Positions 1-10,725 of a stretch of DNA of 64,000 nucleotides are shown here, in pieces. Source of the stretch: Adiantum capillus-veneris (lineage: Eukaryota > Streptophyta > Polypodiopsida > Polypodiales > Pteridaceae); the NCBI GenBank assembly GCA_014529385.2, contig CM043967.1, positions 79,753,278 to 79,817,277 of the forward strand, read 5' to 3'. Position numbers and translations under genes: made by a program. Position 1 is the stretch's first letter. The number at the start of each line of letters is the position of its first letter. The notes beneath the pieces are model-generated. The model saw only the letters and a list, made by a program, of their open reading frames with translations. It was not told the origin of the DNA and searched no databases.

Positions 1-137
1 CCATCCCAGTAATTTATAGGTTATTTCAATCATTATCTTCAGTTTTCACCCGAGCCATTGTAAATTTCTATTTTTTGTAAATATCCTCTCTCTAGGTGAT
101 GGTCACAAAGGCCCACCTATAGATTCCCATCTTTTAG

Positions 138-1446
138 CACTAGAATGGTAACCTAAGAGGACATAAAAGTGTCCTTTCACGGTTTTGGGAAAAAATTCCA
201 AAACCATAGTAGATCCACTCATTTTGAAGAATCCTTTCATGAGCTTATAGTTCAATAACTACTACATATGGAAAAAATGAGAAACTTGTAATTTTTCTCA
301 TCCCTTGGTCACTACAAGCCTCCAAAGTTGATGGACCAGTGCATTTTGCCCAAAATAGCAATTTCTTACAGTTGATTGCATATAAATAAGAGTGGGGATT
401 TTTGTAGGACATGAGAGAAAATGCCCCGTTAACTTCAATGGGTTGATGACCAAAACATATGGTTGCTTTTACCTCACTAATCAAAAAAATAGGTACAAAA
501 AAGTTGCATTTTTTCCATTCTACGGACTTATCATCAAAGTTTCTATAGTCACGCTCAATACAAATACTATATACATGTTTTCTTAGTTCCCTCTGGGCCT
601 TTGGATTCAAAAGGAGCAATGGATCCTATCAAAAGGATAATGGATCTCTTACAATTGGAACCTTGGGGGCAATGATAAAGTGCTAAATACAGCAAACATG
701 AAAAAAATGGGTTTAGCATTAGGACCTCTAGAAACCCATAGAAACTACTCAATATCTATCCAAGTTTGCAGTCTATGATTAGATATGGTTACTACCTACA
801 AAATACACACAATTGGCCTAAGAAACTAGCAATATTGAGAAAGTTATACTTGCTACTCTCAGCAATCAAAAAACTCAACCATCATCATATACTATGCTAT
901 ATAGCATATTAGGTCCCCCAAAACTCAAGGAAGATTAGCTTTATGTTATACATTACACTTACACAATCAAAATTGAATTTGGATATCAAGAAAGCCACCA
1001 AAAAAATCATAAAAGTGCTAATTTTGGCCAAAAAATTGGATTATGCAATTCTTGTAAATTGGTCATAACTTTCAATTTTAACACTTAGCTCTCCCTACAA
1101 GCATCAAAACATGTTGAGAACTATGAAGGCCTAACCTCTAGCCATCTAAATCTCACAAACATGAAGTTTAGAGTGGTATAGTTGCCAAAAATTGAAAAAA
1201 AGCCAAAAACAGGACCCGTTTTTTCACACAGTTTAGGTTCAAAAATGTTGTGCAAGAGTAAGGTTAACGGTGAGATCGATACTCCAAAAAAAATGCTAAG
1301 TTTTTTTCAGCTCATAAGGAAACTTTGTGGATATATAGCACCTAGAAATTCATTTTCATACTCTTCAAATAATTCAAGCAAAATGGTCACTTAACAAGAC
1401 ACAAAAGTGTCCAAGGACATAAAAGTGTCCTGTTACCATTCTAGTG
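138..1446. mobile_element. Short non-autonomous CACTA-like DNA transposon
   Basis: Seen: a 15-bp perfect terminal inverted repeat beginning CACTAGAATGGTAAC at 138-152, with its reverse complement at 1432-1446. Just inside both ends lies the near-palindromic motif GGACATAAAAGTGTCC (about 159-174 and 1414-1429), with a variant (AGACACAAAAGTGTCC) at about 1398-1413. Known: CACTA (CMC/EnSpm) elements have CACTA-starting ends, clustered subterminal repeats and a 3-bp target duplication. The flanks read TAG and TTA, which is not a clean duplication; a TTA copy sits one base further out on the left. There is no transposase, so if real this is a 1.3-kb deletion derivative. The interior is AT-rich and non-coding. 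Confidence 0.5.
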
Positions 1447-1946
1447 TTAATAACCTCCCAAAACAAAGCAAGGGTCAACCACACCGGGCCCACCACTTGC
1501 TTTGTCTTCCCGATTAAGCTTACCATAACCACACTGGGATTACCATAATCCAAGTAGCCAACACCTATAAATTGGCACTGAGAGGTCATTATCGGGGGGG
1601 GGGGGGGCAATTCATGAGGAACCAAGCATTTGGTAGAGTGAAGTGGGAAGGATTGACACTATCACCATCACGGGGAGGGGGCTTCTGTGTTGGGTTTGCC
1701 TTGGGAATTGCACCATGCGAAGGGAACCACATCCATCTCTCGACTCCAATGGTCGATGCACACACGTATGCACGCTCTTGGTGGTAAGTATTCACCATCA
1801 TTGAGCCGTCTTAGAGAACGCACCAAGTAGGTTGCACCACCTCCTCCCCCCTACCTCTCTACCACCACGGCATGCCACCTTCTAAATATTGCAGAAATAA
1901 TTCACCCTCACATCCCCAAGGGTTTTCATCATTTGCAAATGTTCTT

Positions 1947-1949
<3 letters not shown>
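1447..1949. other. Unassigned stretch with a poly-G run
   Basis: No gene is recognisable. It holds a run of about 14 G at 1594-1607 and some C-rich sequence before the following microsatellite. Short open frames here lack any family motif. Confidence 0.4.

Positions 1950-2039
<90 letters not shown>
1950..2039. repeat. (CT)n microsatellite, about 45 units
   Basis: Uninterrupted CT dinucleotides. Ser-Leu repeat frames across it are artefacts of the repeat. Confidence 0.97.
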
Positions 2040-2043
<4 letters not shown>

Positions 2044-2236
2044 GCTTGCGGTGTTCATATCATCGTGGTTTTACGTCCTAGCCGCTCAAAGCTAGGTGGT
2101 GCCCCCTGTTCACTTTACCGTGGCAGGCTCGAGGCGCTCCATTCGGCCCCCGGCATTTTAGAGGCCGTCGGGGTTCGGGGTCCGCTTTGCGTCCGTCAAT
2201 AGCTCTAACACCCCCACTCAAACAAAGGTCTCTATC
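2040..2236 (-). mobile_element. Copia-type 3' end fragment: polypurine tract and LTR start
   Basis: Read on the minus strand, a purine-rich run (GTTTGAGTGGGGG) within 2214-2236 is followed at once by TGTTAGAGC, as expected for a polypurine tract abutting a 3' LTR. The same stretch of about 23 nt recurs at 7328-7350 beside another LTR. The far LTR edge could not be found; it may run into or past the CT tract. Inference from context only. Confidence 0.35.
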
Positions 2237-2239
2237 TTT

Positions 2240-3780
2240 GGGTGACAAAACCCTTGGGGAGTTCAAGGGAAAAACCCAAGCCCCTATACAATGTGAAAAT
2301 ATTGATAGCCATTTTTCGGCTTTCCATAATTGCCATAGTAAGCTACCTCACCCTATCAAATCACTCAAACATTTTGGCTATCCCTACCATTTCACTGTAC
2401 ATAGGCGTGTGTGAGTTAGGGGACTTTTCTCATATTTTCTTAAAAACCCTCAGCTAGCTAGTCACTGGGCTAGTTGAGCCAAAAAAATAAATAAAATCAA
2501 AAAAATAAAATATATTATGGTCCATTTGTGTGTAAATATTTTATTGTATATAGGGCCTAAATAAAAGGATTTTTCATAATTATTTTGGTATTTATTTAAA
2601 TATTTCTACCTATGGTGTGTTATTTATGCTCTGTACATTGACTCACCATTACCATATTTTTTCTTACCATTTTGCATACTCTTTATTCCATATAAAAATA
2701 ATTTCATGCAAGCTTCTCTTATTTTTTGTGTAACTCCATCCTAACAAAAATCCAAAAAAACTAGTTCTATTTATGTGTATATTTTTTCACTATTGTGATT
2801 TTTTTCCTTCCTACATCTATTCTTTATTACTCTCATAAATTAGACCACCAAAAATATTCATATTTTTATGGTAGACTTATAATGAGAGAGATTTATTTTT
2901 ACCCCTTTATATTTTTTCCACCTATATTATTTATATTTGACATGTACATATTTTTTAGACCCCTCAATATTTGATTTTCTTAGTTGTACTATTCATTTAT
3001 ATCATGATCTCAACAATATCTTCAATTATAGGCCTACCAAATAAGGTCAAGGGTATGTGGAATGCATGCATGCACCATGGGGAGCTCACTCTTGGAGGTA
3101 TTCAAAAGAATCATCCAAAGAAGGACCTTGTGCAGTGGAATAAACAGTCGGTTTTGCTGAATTTTTAAAGATCACATGCTCCCCGAATTTGGAAAGATGA
3201 TACAAACAAAAGTTGTAGCTCGTGAGCTGAACTTTCACCTCAAAGTTTTTCATATTTTTTTGAGCTACAAGCTGTGAGCTATGATTTTATTGGTGGACCC
3301 CAGTTTGCCCATGCTATGCAGCCACACTCCCTCTTCCACTTTATCATTTTCCTCTTTCACACACACTCCTCCCTCTCCTTCCCACTCCCAAACCTGCAAC
3401 TCCCATGTCCTAGTTCACCCTCTTCACCATTGCCACATCTCTCACACCTCCATAGCCTTCATCCCCATTTCTACACCCTATGTGTCCCCCTTTCTCTCTA
3501 CATATATGTCCATATTACCATACTCTCTTCAGCTTTGTAAAGAACTTCAAAAAATCAGCAAAAATCCAAGGATAACCTCTGCAAATTAAGGCTTTTATCA
3601 TGAATTTTCCAAGGTTTGAAATAACATAGCTTCATCGACACGTGCTGCTTCGCCATGCTGACTGCTTCTTCTTCTGGTGCTGTAAAGAGGTGAATGTCAA
3701 CTTCTCCAAGGCTTCAACCTCTCTTTACAAGCTCATCCCTTCTCTAACTTTTCTCATCATATATCTCACCATTTGGTGAA
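2240..3780. other. Unassigned AT-rich stretch
   Basis: About 1.5 kb without a supported gene. It is AT-rich to about 3280, then pyrimidine-rich (3330-3530). Frames are short and match no family I know. Confidence 0.4.
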
Positions 3781-4735
3781 TGATTTTGTAAATATTTTTT
3801 AGTGATAATTACTAACTACTAACCACTAACCTTATTGTAAAATGCACCCTCTACTAGAGTAGGCACTCCCAAATTATTCACTCAATCCTCTCTCCTATCA
3901 TCCTCAATAATTCTCTTCCCTTGAGCCCACATCCATGTGACTCAAAGGACAAGAGAGACCCACCCTCATTAAAAAAAATAAAAATATGCATAATCTTTTA
4001 TTCCTTCAAATAAACTTGATTAGGCCTAATCCAAATCGGGGCTTCTAAAACCTATAAATAGAGCCCTTCTCTCCCTTGTAAATCATCACATGATCACACT
4101 ACACCACACCATTCTCAACACATAACACACCACTCTTCAAGCCTAGTTGTGTAGAATGTGTATATCGTGAGTGCTCTATTCCATCATTACACATAGGTGC
4201 ATGGAGAAGCTTGAAGTTAGTTATGCCATCTAGAGGAGTGGAGTGTATGCCATACTCTTCACCACACTTGTAGCCTACTCTTGTGCATAAATAAGATTTA
4301 TAGTTTTGGGTGCAATTGTATGCTGCAACTATGACTCTTCTCTCCAAATTGACTTGATAAGTTGGCTCATCAAGTGGTTGAAGGTATATTGTCCTTGAAG
4401 TTTATTGTTCCATTTCATGCTTGGTGGTTTGAGGGCTTGTTAAATTGTTTGCCTAAAAGGTAAATTGTAAGAGGGTGCTCGGTGAGAGGGCTCCCGTGAC
4501 CCTAAGACAATTTGCGTATTGGCAACAGGTCAAGTTTGGTGTTGTCTCTCTATTTCTCATCAAGCTTTGTGTGCATCTAGTCTTTAAGGCTAAGACTGAG
4601 TTGCTCAAGTTGATTTGTGCTCTTTACCTCTCTCTGGCATGGTGAATGTTTGTGTTTGGTGTGTGTGGCTATCTTGCATTCCCCTCTCTTTGTGTGTTTG
4701 AGTACAAGGAGATATCACGTGCGTCCTAGTTCGCA
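3781..4735 (+). mobile_element. Possible LTR/leader of the Ty3/gypsy element whose gag starts at 5189
   Basis: The segment begins TGTAAATATT, carries a good TATA box (4053-4061) about 1.1 kb ahead of a gag frame, and has no coding content. This is the layout of an LTR and leader. No second LTR copy or clear primer-binding site was found, so the limits are guesses. Confidence 0.3.
4053..4061 (+). promoter_or_regulatory. TATA box, TATAAATAG
   Basis: A canonical TATA box preceded by CCTAATCC-type sequence and followed by a pyrimidine-rich start region. It is on the same strand as the downstream gag remnant. Confidence 0.4.
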
Positions 4736-5188
4736 TCTACAACTAGGTGGTGCCCATTTTCTTATTTGGTTTCTGGCTGTGGGTTGTTGTTGTCTCTGAT
4801 TGTGCTTGCCCTAGCCCCAATTGAGCAGTACGGGAGCCTCGAAGGGTGTTTAGAGGCCGCTCTTCTTGTTGCCCGCCCCAAACCGCCTCAAATTGGTGCC
4901 CCCATGGAGGACTGACTTTGTGCTTATTGTTGTTGTATTGCATGAATGCTTGAACTTTAGCATAATCAAGTAGATTATATGAATCATGAAAACTTGTATG
5001 ACCGAGTTTAATTTCAAGGCAACAAAATTTGATCTAGAATATGGTTTGGATTAGCATAACATAAGAAAGGAAAAAGACATTTTCACATAAGAGTCTAGAA
5101 TTCATGTTGAAAGACCTTTCAAAACTTTGTGTAGTTAGTTGATGATTGTTTGGAACTAATCTTTGTGTGGTTCTAGCATTGAGAGATT

Positions 5189-5827
5189 ATGACACGCTAT
5201 ACCTTTGATGATATCCCAATCTTCTTGGGAAATCTAGAAGAAGATGTTGATGATTTTCTTGCTTATTTTAGAATGGTTTGTCATATCCTTGGTAAAAGGG
5301 ATGACATTGAAAAAGGGGATTTTCTATTGCTATGCCTTAGAGGCAACGCTGAGCAATGGTTTTGGAGTATGTCTTCTCAGATTGAAGATGGATATACCCA
5401 AATTTCCAAAGCTCTGAAGACTAGATTCTCTAAAATTCCAACAACAGAGATAGCATGGGCTTCATTAGGGAGACTTCAACAACATGGTGAAGACTACTAT
5501 GCTTATGAGGATATTTTTTCTCATCAATGGGGAAGATGTGGGTTTAGTTCTATATTTCCTGATTATGTAAAAATGGAGCAATTTATTTCGGGTTTGTCTC
5601 CTTTCCTAAAGACTAAGGTTACTTGTAGTGGACCCTCTACCTTTGAAGAAGCGGTCACTTTTGCTCGAAGGAAGTTTCACAAGTACTTCTACATCAAAAA
5701 TGGTTTCCATCATGCTGGAAGAACCAACCACCATGAAAGTGTTTCTATCAAGGAGTCATCTCCTTTGCCATACTTTTCTCCTTCTACTCCGACAAATGTT
5801 GAAGAAGTTACTTACATGCGAAAGTGA
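5189..5827 (+). pseudogene. Ty3/gypsy gag fragment (retrotransposon gag domain)
   Basis: A 212-residue frame resembling the capsid region of plant Ty3/gypsy Gag. It has an N-terminal FLGN..EDVDDFLAYFR segment, a central LCLRGNAEQWFWSM segment and a later MEQFISGLSPFLKTKV segment, the usual order in the retrotrans_gag family. Gag packages element RNA in cytoplasmic particles. The frame stops after TYMRK, before any zinc knuckle, and the next recognisable coding sequence (6.1-7.3 kb) is copia on the opposite strand. So this is a truncated remnant. The ATG at 5189 is the first in frame and sits soon after the TATA-bearing candidate LTR. Confidence 0.75.
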
Positions 5828-6084
5828 ATTGTATATCTATGATCATGTGAAAGTGAATTGTATATCTATCTACAAATATACAAGTGTCTCAGAGATCACA
5901 GTGTGCACATGTGGAGTGTGCATAGTGCATGGTACCTATAGGATTACAATGTCATATGTACAAAGCTATTACAATAGCAGAGAAGATAATCTAGAAAGAG
6001 TGAGGCTGAAGAAGCTCCAAGCTTCGAGCACAAGAGGATGAATTGTGAATCGTTGATGCCTTTGGTAAGAGTGTCTGCAATCAT

Positions 6085-7332
6085 CTAGTCACTTGGACAG
6101 TGTTCAACCATTATGGTGCCTTTGCCTACTTCATATCTAACATAATGATAATGGACAGCAATGTGCTTTGACTTATTATGCTGAACATAGTCTTTTGCAA
6201 GACTAATAACACTTTGGTTGTCACATTGCAAGGGTGTGCTAGAAAGAGGAAAGTGGACAATATCGACCAGCATTTGTCGAAGCCAGATCAGCTCACGAGC
6301 TGCAAGTGATACTGCAACATATTCTGACTCAGTCATAGAAACTGCAGCACAATGTTGTTTCTTGCTGGTCCAAGAAATAAGACAACCATTTATAAAGAAG
6401 CAGTTTCCACTAGTAGATTGCATAGATAAATGTGAGCTTGCCTAGTTTGCATTTGTGTAATCCAAAAGAGAAAGAGACTCCATAGAATCCAATGTCAATT
6501 GTCATTGATAGACCAAACCAAAATCTATAGTTCCTTCTAAGTATTTCACTACATGCTTTGTTGTAGACCAATGCTTAAGAGAAGGACGTGTAAGATGTTG
6601 TCCAAAATAATTAGCAATAAACAGAATATCATGACGAGTGTTCATGCCAACAAATTGAAGACATCCAATCAAGTTAGCATAAAGTTGATTTGTGACAAGT
6701 TGACCGCCATTATCACAAGTGTTCTTCGTAGAGCTCGAAAGACAAGGCATGTTGGCCAAATGTGCAAATTCCATACCAAATTCTTGAATAGTATCTATAA
6801 TAAACTTTGATTGTCAAAGGAATAAAATACCTTTTGTACGGTTCCGTTGGATCTGAATGCCAAGACACGAGTGAATCTCTCCAAGATCCACCATTTCAGA
6901 TGCAGAAGACGATAACTTTTTCACTTACTGAAGAGATCCCAAATCATTGGAAACAAGGATGGTATCATCCACATAAAGAGCAAGAATCACAAAACTGCTA
7001 CCTTGGCATTTTATGTATAGGTTGGGGTCTAAAGAGGAAGAGATGCATCCTTTAGAGGTGAGAAAAAAATCAAATTTTGTATACCAGGCTTGTGAAGTTT
7101 TTTTGAGACCATATAGTGCCTTATGGAGTTGAGCAACAAGGTCTTCTCTATCTAGAATAACAAACACTTTTGGTTGTTCCATATAAATTTCCTCTTCCAA
7201 GTCACCATTAAGAAAAGTAGTCCGCACATCCATTTGATGAGCTTCTAAATCAGATTGAACAACAAATGACAATAAACAAACACTTGTAATGCAAACAACT
7301 GGTGAAAATCTCTCTTGATAATCAACACCACC
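6085..7332 (-). pseudogene. Ty1/copia reverse transcriptase and RNase H remnant (element C)
   Basis: Minus-strand pieces in three frames carry copia RT and RNase H. At 7272-6925 are the motifs HQMDVRTTFLNGDL, YGLKKTSQAWY and the catalytic ALYVDDTIL. At 6774-6502 is the RT/RNase H linker (ANLIGCLQF, DILFIANYFGQ). At 6423-6085 is the RNase H end (SWTSKKQHCAAVSMTESEYVA, CDNQSVISLAKD). Upstream, GGVDYQERFSPV is recognisable down to about 7332. Gag, protease and integrase are missing: the RT ends abruptly against an LTR piece in opposite orientation. Several frameshifts and stops make it non-functional. In life these domains would copy element RNA into DNA. Confidence 0.88.
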
Positions 7333-7411
7333 TTTGTTTGAGTGGGGGTGTTGCAGCTATATATGGCTCACTCTACTCAACTTGGTCTCACCTATATATT
7401 TGTATTTTATT
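7333..7411 (+). mobile_element. Truncated plus-strand LTR start with polypurine tract
   Basis: GTTTGAGTGGGGG leads directly into TGTTGCAGC at 7345. The next 60 or so bases match the reverse complement of 8041-8106, the outer end of the minus-strand LTR of element C. So this is the first half of the same LTR family in opposite orientation, cut off near 7411. Confidence 0.55.
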
Positions 7412-7953
7412 CTCAAAATAGAGTGGCGTGAGACGCAAGATTGACGGCCACAATACGAATAGAAAAATGCTAAATTTTCTCAAAAAACTTGATGCGAAAT
7501 TAGAAAAACAATCGCGGACGCTTCACAAAGATGCACTAGGACGAAAGCTGCGTCAAGCTTGATTGTAGTAAAAACAACATAACTTTCTGCTACAAACTCC
7601 GATTGACACATACCTAGAACTCAAATCAAAGAGCTCGAGAGACAAATAAGTTTTGCATGAAAAGCGCTTTTCTTATTTCCTTTAAATTTTGAGCAAAAGA
7701 CCCCCAAAAATTGAGACAAAGTTGAGGGTGTCAAAAAACAAATCAGCAAGAAAACGCAATCGATGATTCACCATATTGATTAGCAATAAACGCCACACAA
7801 AACACTAATCATATTCTTATCAACACAAAACAACCACAATTAACAAGAATCAATCCTAAAAAATAAAATTTGTAGTAAATCTAAATCTTACATACAAATT
7901 TCATACACATATTGTTTCATCACCATGAATTGAATCGGCGCGTGATCATTACC
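7412..7953 (-). mobile_element. 5' leader of copia element C
   Basis: Non-coding sequence between a primer-binding site and the rearranged junction, in the position of an untranslated leader. No frame of note. Confidence 0.4.
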
Positions 7954-7965
7954 GCTCTAATACCA
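7954..7965 (-). other. Primer-binding site, initiator tRNA-Met type
   Basis: On the minus strand it reads TGGTATTAGAGC, one mismatch from the usual TGGTATCAGAGC. It is directly adjacent to the LTR end. Confidence 0.7.
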
Positions 7966-8106
7966 TGTTGAGATGTAGAGAGAAAGAGAGCGACGAGACA
8001 AGAGACACACCATGTATGCTTCCAAAGACTGATTCATATTGAGGACAAGATACAAATATATGGGTGAGACCAAGTTGAGTAGAGTGAGCCATACATAGCT
8101 CCAACA
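7966..8106 (-). mobile_element. 141-bp LTR of copia element C (5' LTR)
   Basis: On the minus strand it starts TGTTGGAGCT and ends CATCTCAACA, i.e. TGTTG...CAACA ends, and is followed immediately by the primer-binding site. Its length suits a short copia LTR. An inverted partial copy lies at 7345-7411. Confidence 0.65.
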
Positions 8107-9150
8107 ACCCGGACTCGTCGTCTTCAATTCACACAATAGCTTCGAGTGTCGTTGGAAAGAACAAGATAACTTGATTAATTATATAATTTACAAGCACAAC
8201 TAAAGAGGACAATAAATAGTCATCACTTTAATTATCAGTTGGTCGTAGCCCAAAAATCATTACAATGTCATAGCCCACTCTATGGGCACCGTTTAGACAG
8301 AGAGAAAGATCAAAAGCGTCAGGTCGGGTTGAGGGATTGTTTCACTTGCCACTTTCAAGGTGGGTAAGTATATTGCTTTAAAAAACCCTTTTGTTTTGCT
8401 CTTATGGCACTGACATGCACTTCAAGATTCATTTACAAGTATGACACATGGAGTAGATATCCATGGCTTTATTCCAAGGAGGGAGATGAGTAGATATGCA
8501 TTCTGGGATAGCCCATGGAAAATCTCTCTGCTTTCTAGTTTCTATTTTCAAGTTGTCAAGAGGAGGAAATCATGTCGTTCTTTTGGTCTTTTACATGATC
8601 CCTGGTCCACAATGCCTGCATAGACCCCCTTCTGTCCAAAATGAAGCATCATGTTGTGGTAGTGAAGGTCATTGTGTAGATAGTCGTGTGCATGTAGATA
8701 CTTTAGGGTCTAAAGAAGAGCGTTTATTATCTGCAAAATGTTATTTTAGAATAAGTTGATTATTCCTTTAGTGGTTACATAATCGCGAATGGCAGGTTGA
8801 CTGCTATCTACAATGCACTCTCTTATCCACTGCTCTACATGGCTGCCATTCCAAAAACGTGAAATGAGCATTGGAAGATTTATGGGGCCGACCATGGCAA
8901 GTGGACAAAAAATGCCGCGATAAGCATGTCCAAAATTGTGGCTTCGTCCATGACTTGTTGATCCACTATGGGTCCATGCAAGTGGACTTTCAATATCTTC
9001 ACCACATACAGTGTCTCTTTAAACGCAGTATGTGTGACACCTACTTGCTTCACGTGTACCCATCTCCCTTCTCCCAACTGTAGAGCCTGTATATTGAAGA
9101 TTGCAGTTTTTGGCCAAAGATGTAATAAAGGGGGAGCTGAGACGGATCGA
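8107..9150. other. Unassigned stretch
   Basis: No supported gene, repeat or RNA. Short frames near 8441-8759 and 8871-9083 carry no motif I recognise. Confidence 0.4.
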
Positions 9151-9260
9151 GAGCGAGAGTGGCATTAGTAGCAAAATCTATTCTAACCGTAGTTTTTGAC
9201 TCTTCAGTAGCATTGAAAGAGCTGTCTTCCACTCTCACTTTGCTACTCTTTTTAGCTTCT

Positions 9261-9322
9261 CCTTGCTCTTGAGCTCAATATACAACTCTTGCACAAGTTG
9301 TATACTAAGTTCAAGAGCAAGG
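9261..9322. repeat. Hairpin 1: inverted repeat with almost no loop
   Basis: Arms 9261-9292 and 9291-9322 are complementary at about 27 of 32 positions (CCTTGCTCTTGA ... TCAAGAGCAAGG). It lies 8 bp before a second, larger hairpin, and both have TTGCACAAG at their centre. Could be half of a foldback element or an RNA hairpin. Confidence 0.6.
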
Positions 9323-9330
9323 AACTGCTC

Positions 9331-9442
9331 TAAAAAATCCTGAAATCATTAGTTTGCTAGGCATAGCTACTCGCATAGAACTGTTGCACAAGCACTATGC
9401 GAGTAGCTATGCGTGGCAAAGTAATGATTTTAGGATTTTTTA
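9331..9442. repeat. Hairpin 2: 48-bp arms, 16-nt loop (MITE or small-RNA precursor candidate)
   Basis: Arms 9331-9378 and 9395-9442 pair with about 4 mismatches in 48, around the loop 9379-9394. The stem contains CATAGCTACTCGCATAG and its complement. The length and near-perfect pairing fit a foldback MITE end or a young microRNA-like precursor. Nothing here shows which. Confidence 0.7.
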
Positions 9443-9731
9443 GATCCTGGAAAATCTTTGCAATCTGTCCAATAGACTGCTTGGCCATGTTCAATAATGA
9501 ACCTAATGTCATTAGAGGTATGTCAAAAGCAGCGGGTGTAAATGCGTGCTGAAGATGCTCAAATACAGACTTCGCTAAGGCCTCTGTGAACTGGTAATAA
9601 TGTTTCTGAGCACAGAAGTCTAGGCAACGACGAAGCTCAAGCTCTGACATGTGATGGAAGTGATGTACTATCACTTTGAAGGAAAATTTTTTGTTGATGT
9701 TTTGCCATCTTAATATCCACCATACCTGCAA
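9357..9731 (-). other. Unrecognised open frame, possible captured exon
   Basis: A 124-codon minus-strand frame whose middle (ELELRRCLDFCAQKHYYQF ... MAKQSIGQIAKIFQDL) looks protein-like. Upstream on the minus strand is TATCTTGCAG followed by GT, a possible splice acceptor. The last 25 or so codons run into hairpin 2, so the frame is probably interrupted by it. I do not recognise the family. It could be chance. Confidence 0.2.
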
Positions 9732-10075
9732 GATATAATTTTAAAACAAAAATGTTGCTAGAGGAGAGGGGAAACTATTAAAATCGTGTCATGATCCTTA
9801 TCCATACACAAATGACATAATTCATAGCAAATGACGATCTATTATGATTGCGATTGTACAATAGAGAGGAGAATACACAAAGAGAGAGATGGAGAGAGGT
9901 GACAGGGCCAAGAGTGTGTGGGACGCTCATCACAAGAACTTGACCCTATCATGTGAGTTACATAATACACATAAACGAGTAGAGCGTGAATATGAACAAC
10001 CCAGCTTGTGTGAGGTACGCTCAATAGAAGTTGTGGACGTTGTTTTAATTTTGATTGATAGTTTAATCAATCTAA

Positions 10076-10725
10076 TCCCTGATGAAGTGTGTGGAACGCA
10101 CAACACAACCATCAACAAACAATTTCAAAATCTTAGATTGTGGCCAAACATCATACATATTTACCTCTAAGACAACATCGAGTCCTCTACTGATGAATGG
10201 CGTATTTACGGATCAAAAAGTACAAGGGCAAGGCATGTCATACTAAGATGAAGAGGGCATAGGTATGCATCTCTCGACTCTTAGGTAGACAAACGTATTC
10301 CTCATATTTCTATGTAGTAAGAACGATGATGTGACTTAATCCAATCCCTGATGAAGTGTGTGGAACTCACAGCACAAGCATTAGTGGACAACATAACAAT
10401 CTCAAATGCAGACCAAATATCGTATTATATCTACATTGAAGACAACACTAAGTCATCTAGTGATGACTAATGACATGTCTTTGGAGTTCGAAACATAAGA
10501 AGCATTAGCGGACAACATAACAATCTCAAATGCAGACCAAATATCGTATTATATCTACATTGAAGACAACACCAAGTCATCTAGTGATGACTAATGACAT
10601 GTCTTTGGATTTCGAAACACAAGAGTAAACATTGCATCACACAGAGATGAAGAGGGCATAAACTATGCATCTCTCCACTCTCTTGCATTTCTACGTGATA
10701 CAAACGATGATTTGAGTTGATCTAA
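10076..10725. repeat. Tandem repeat block, 124-bp unit plus diverged longer-range copies
   Basis: Two almost identical 124-bp units start at about 10381 and 10505 (both TTAG.GGACAACATAACAATC). The phrase GATGAAGTGTGTGGAAC occurs at about 10080 and 10352, and GATGAAGAGGGCATA at about 10247 and 10649, pointing to an older, larger duplication around them. Non-coding. Confidence 0.75.

Noticed and set aside
1872-2202. Open frames encoding Ser-Leu repeats
   Set aside because: Produced by the CT microsatellite. The same applies to Ser-Leu and Arg-Glu frames at 30.7-31.4, 33.3-34.7, 47.9-48.1, 49.6-49.8 and 54.7-55.0 kb.
10381-10628. Possible CRISPR-like array
   Set aside because: Only two long adjoining units with no spacers, in plant DNA. 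A plain tandem duplication.
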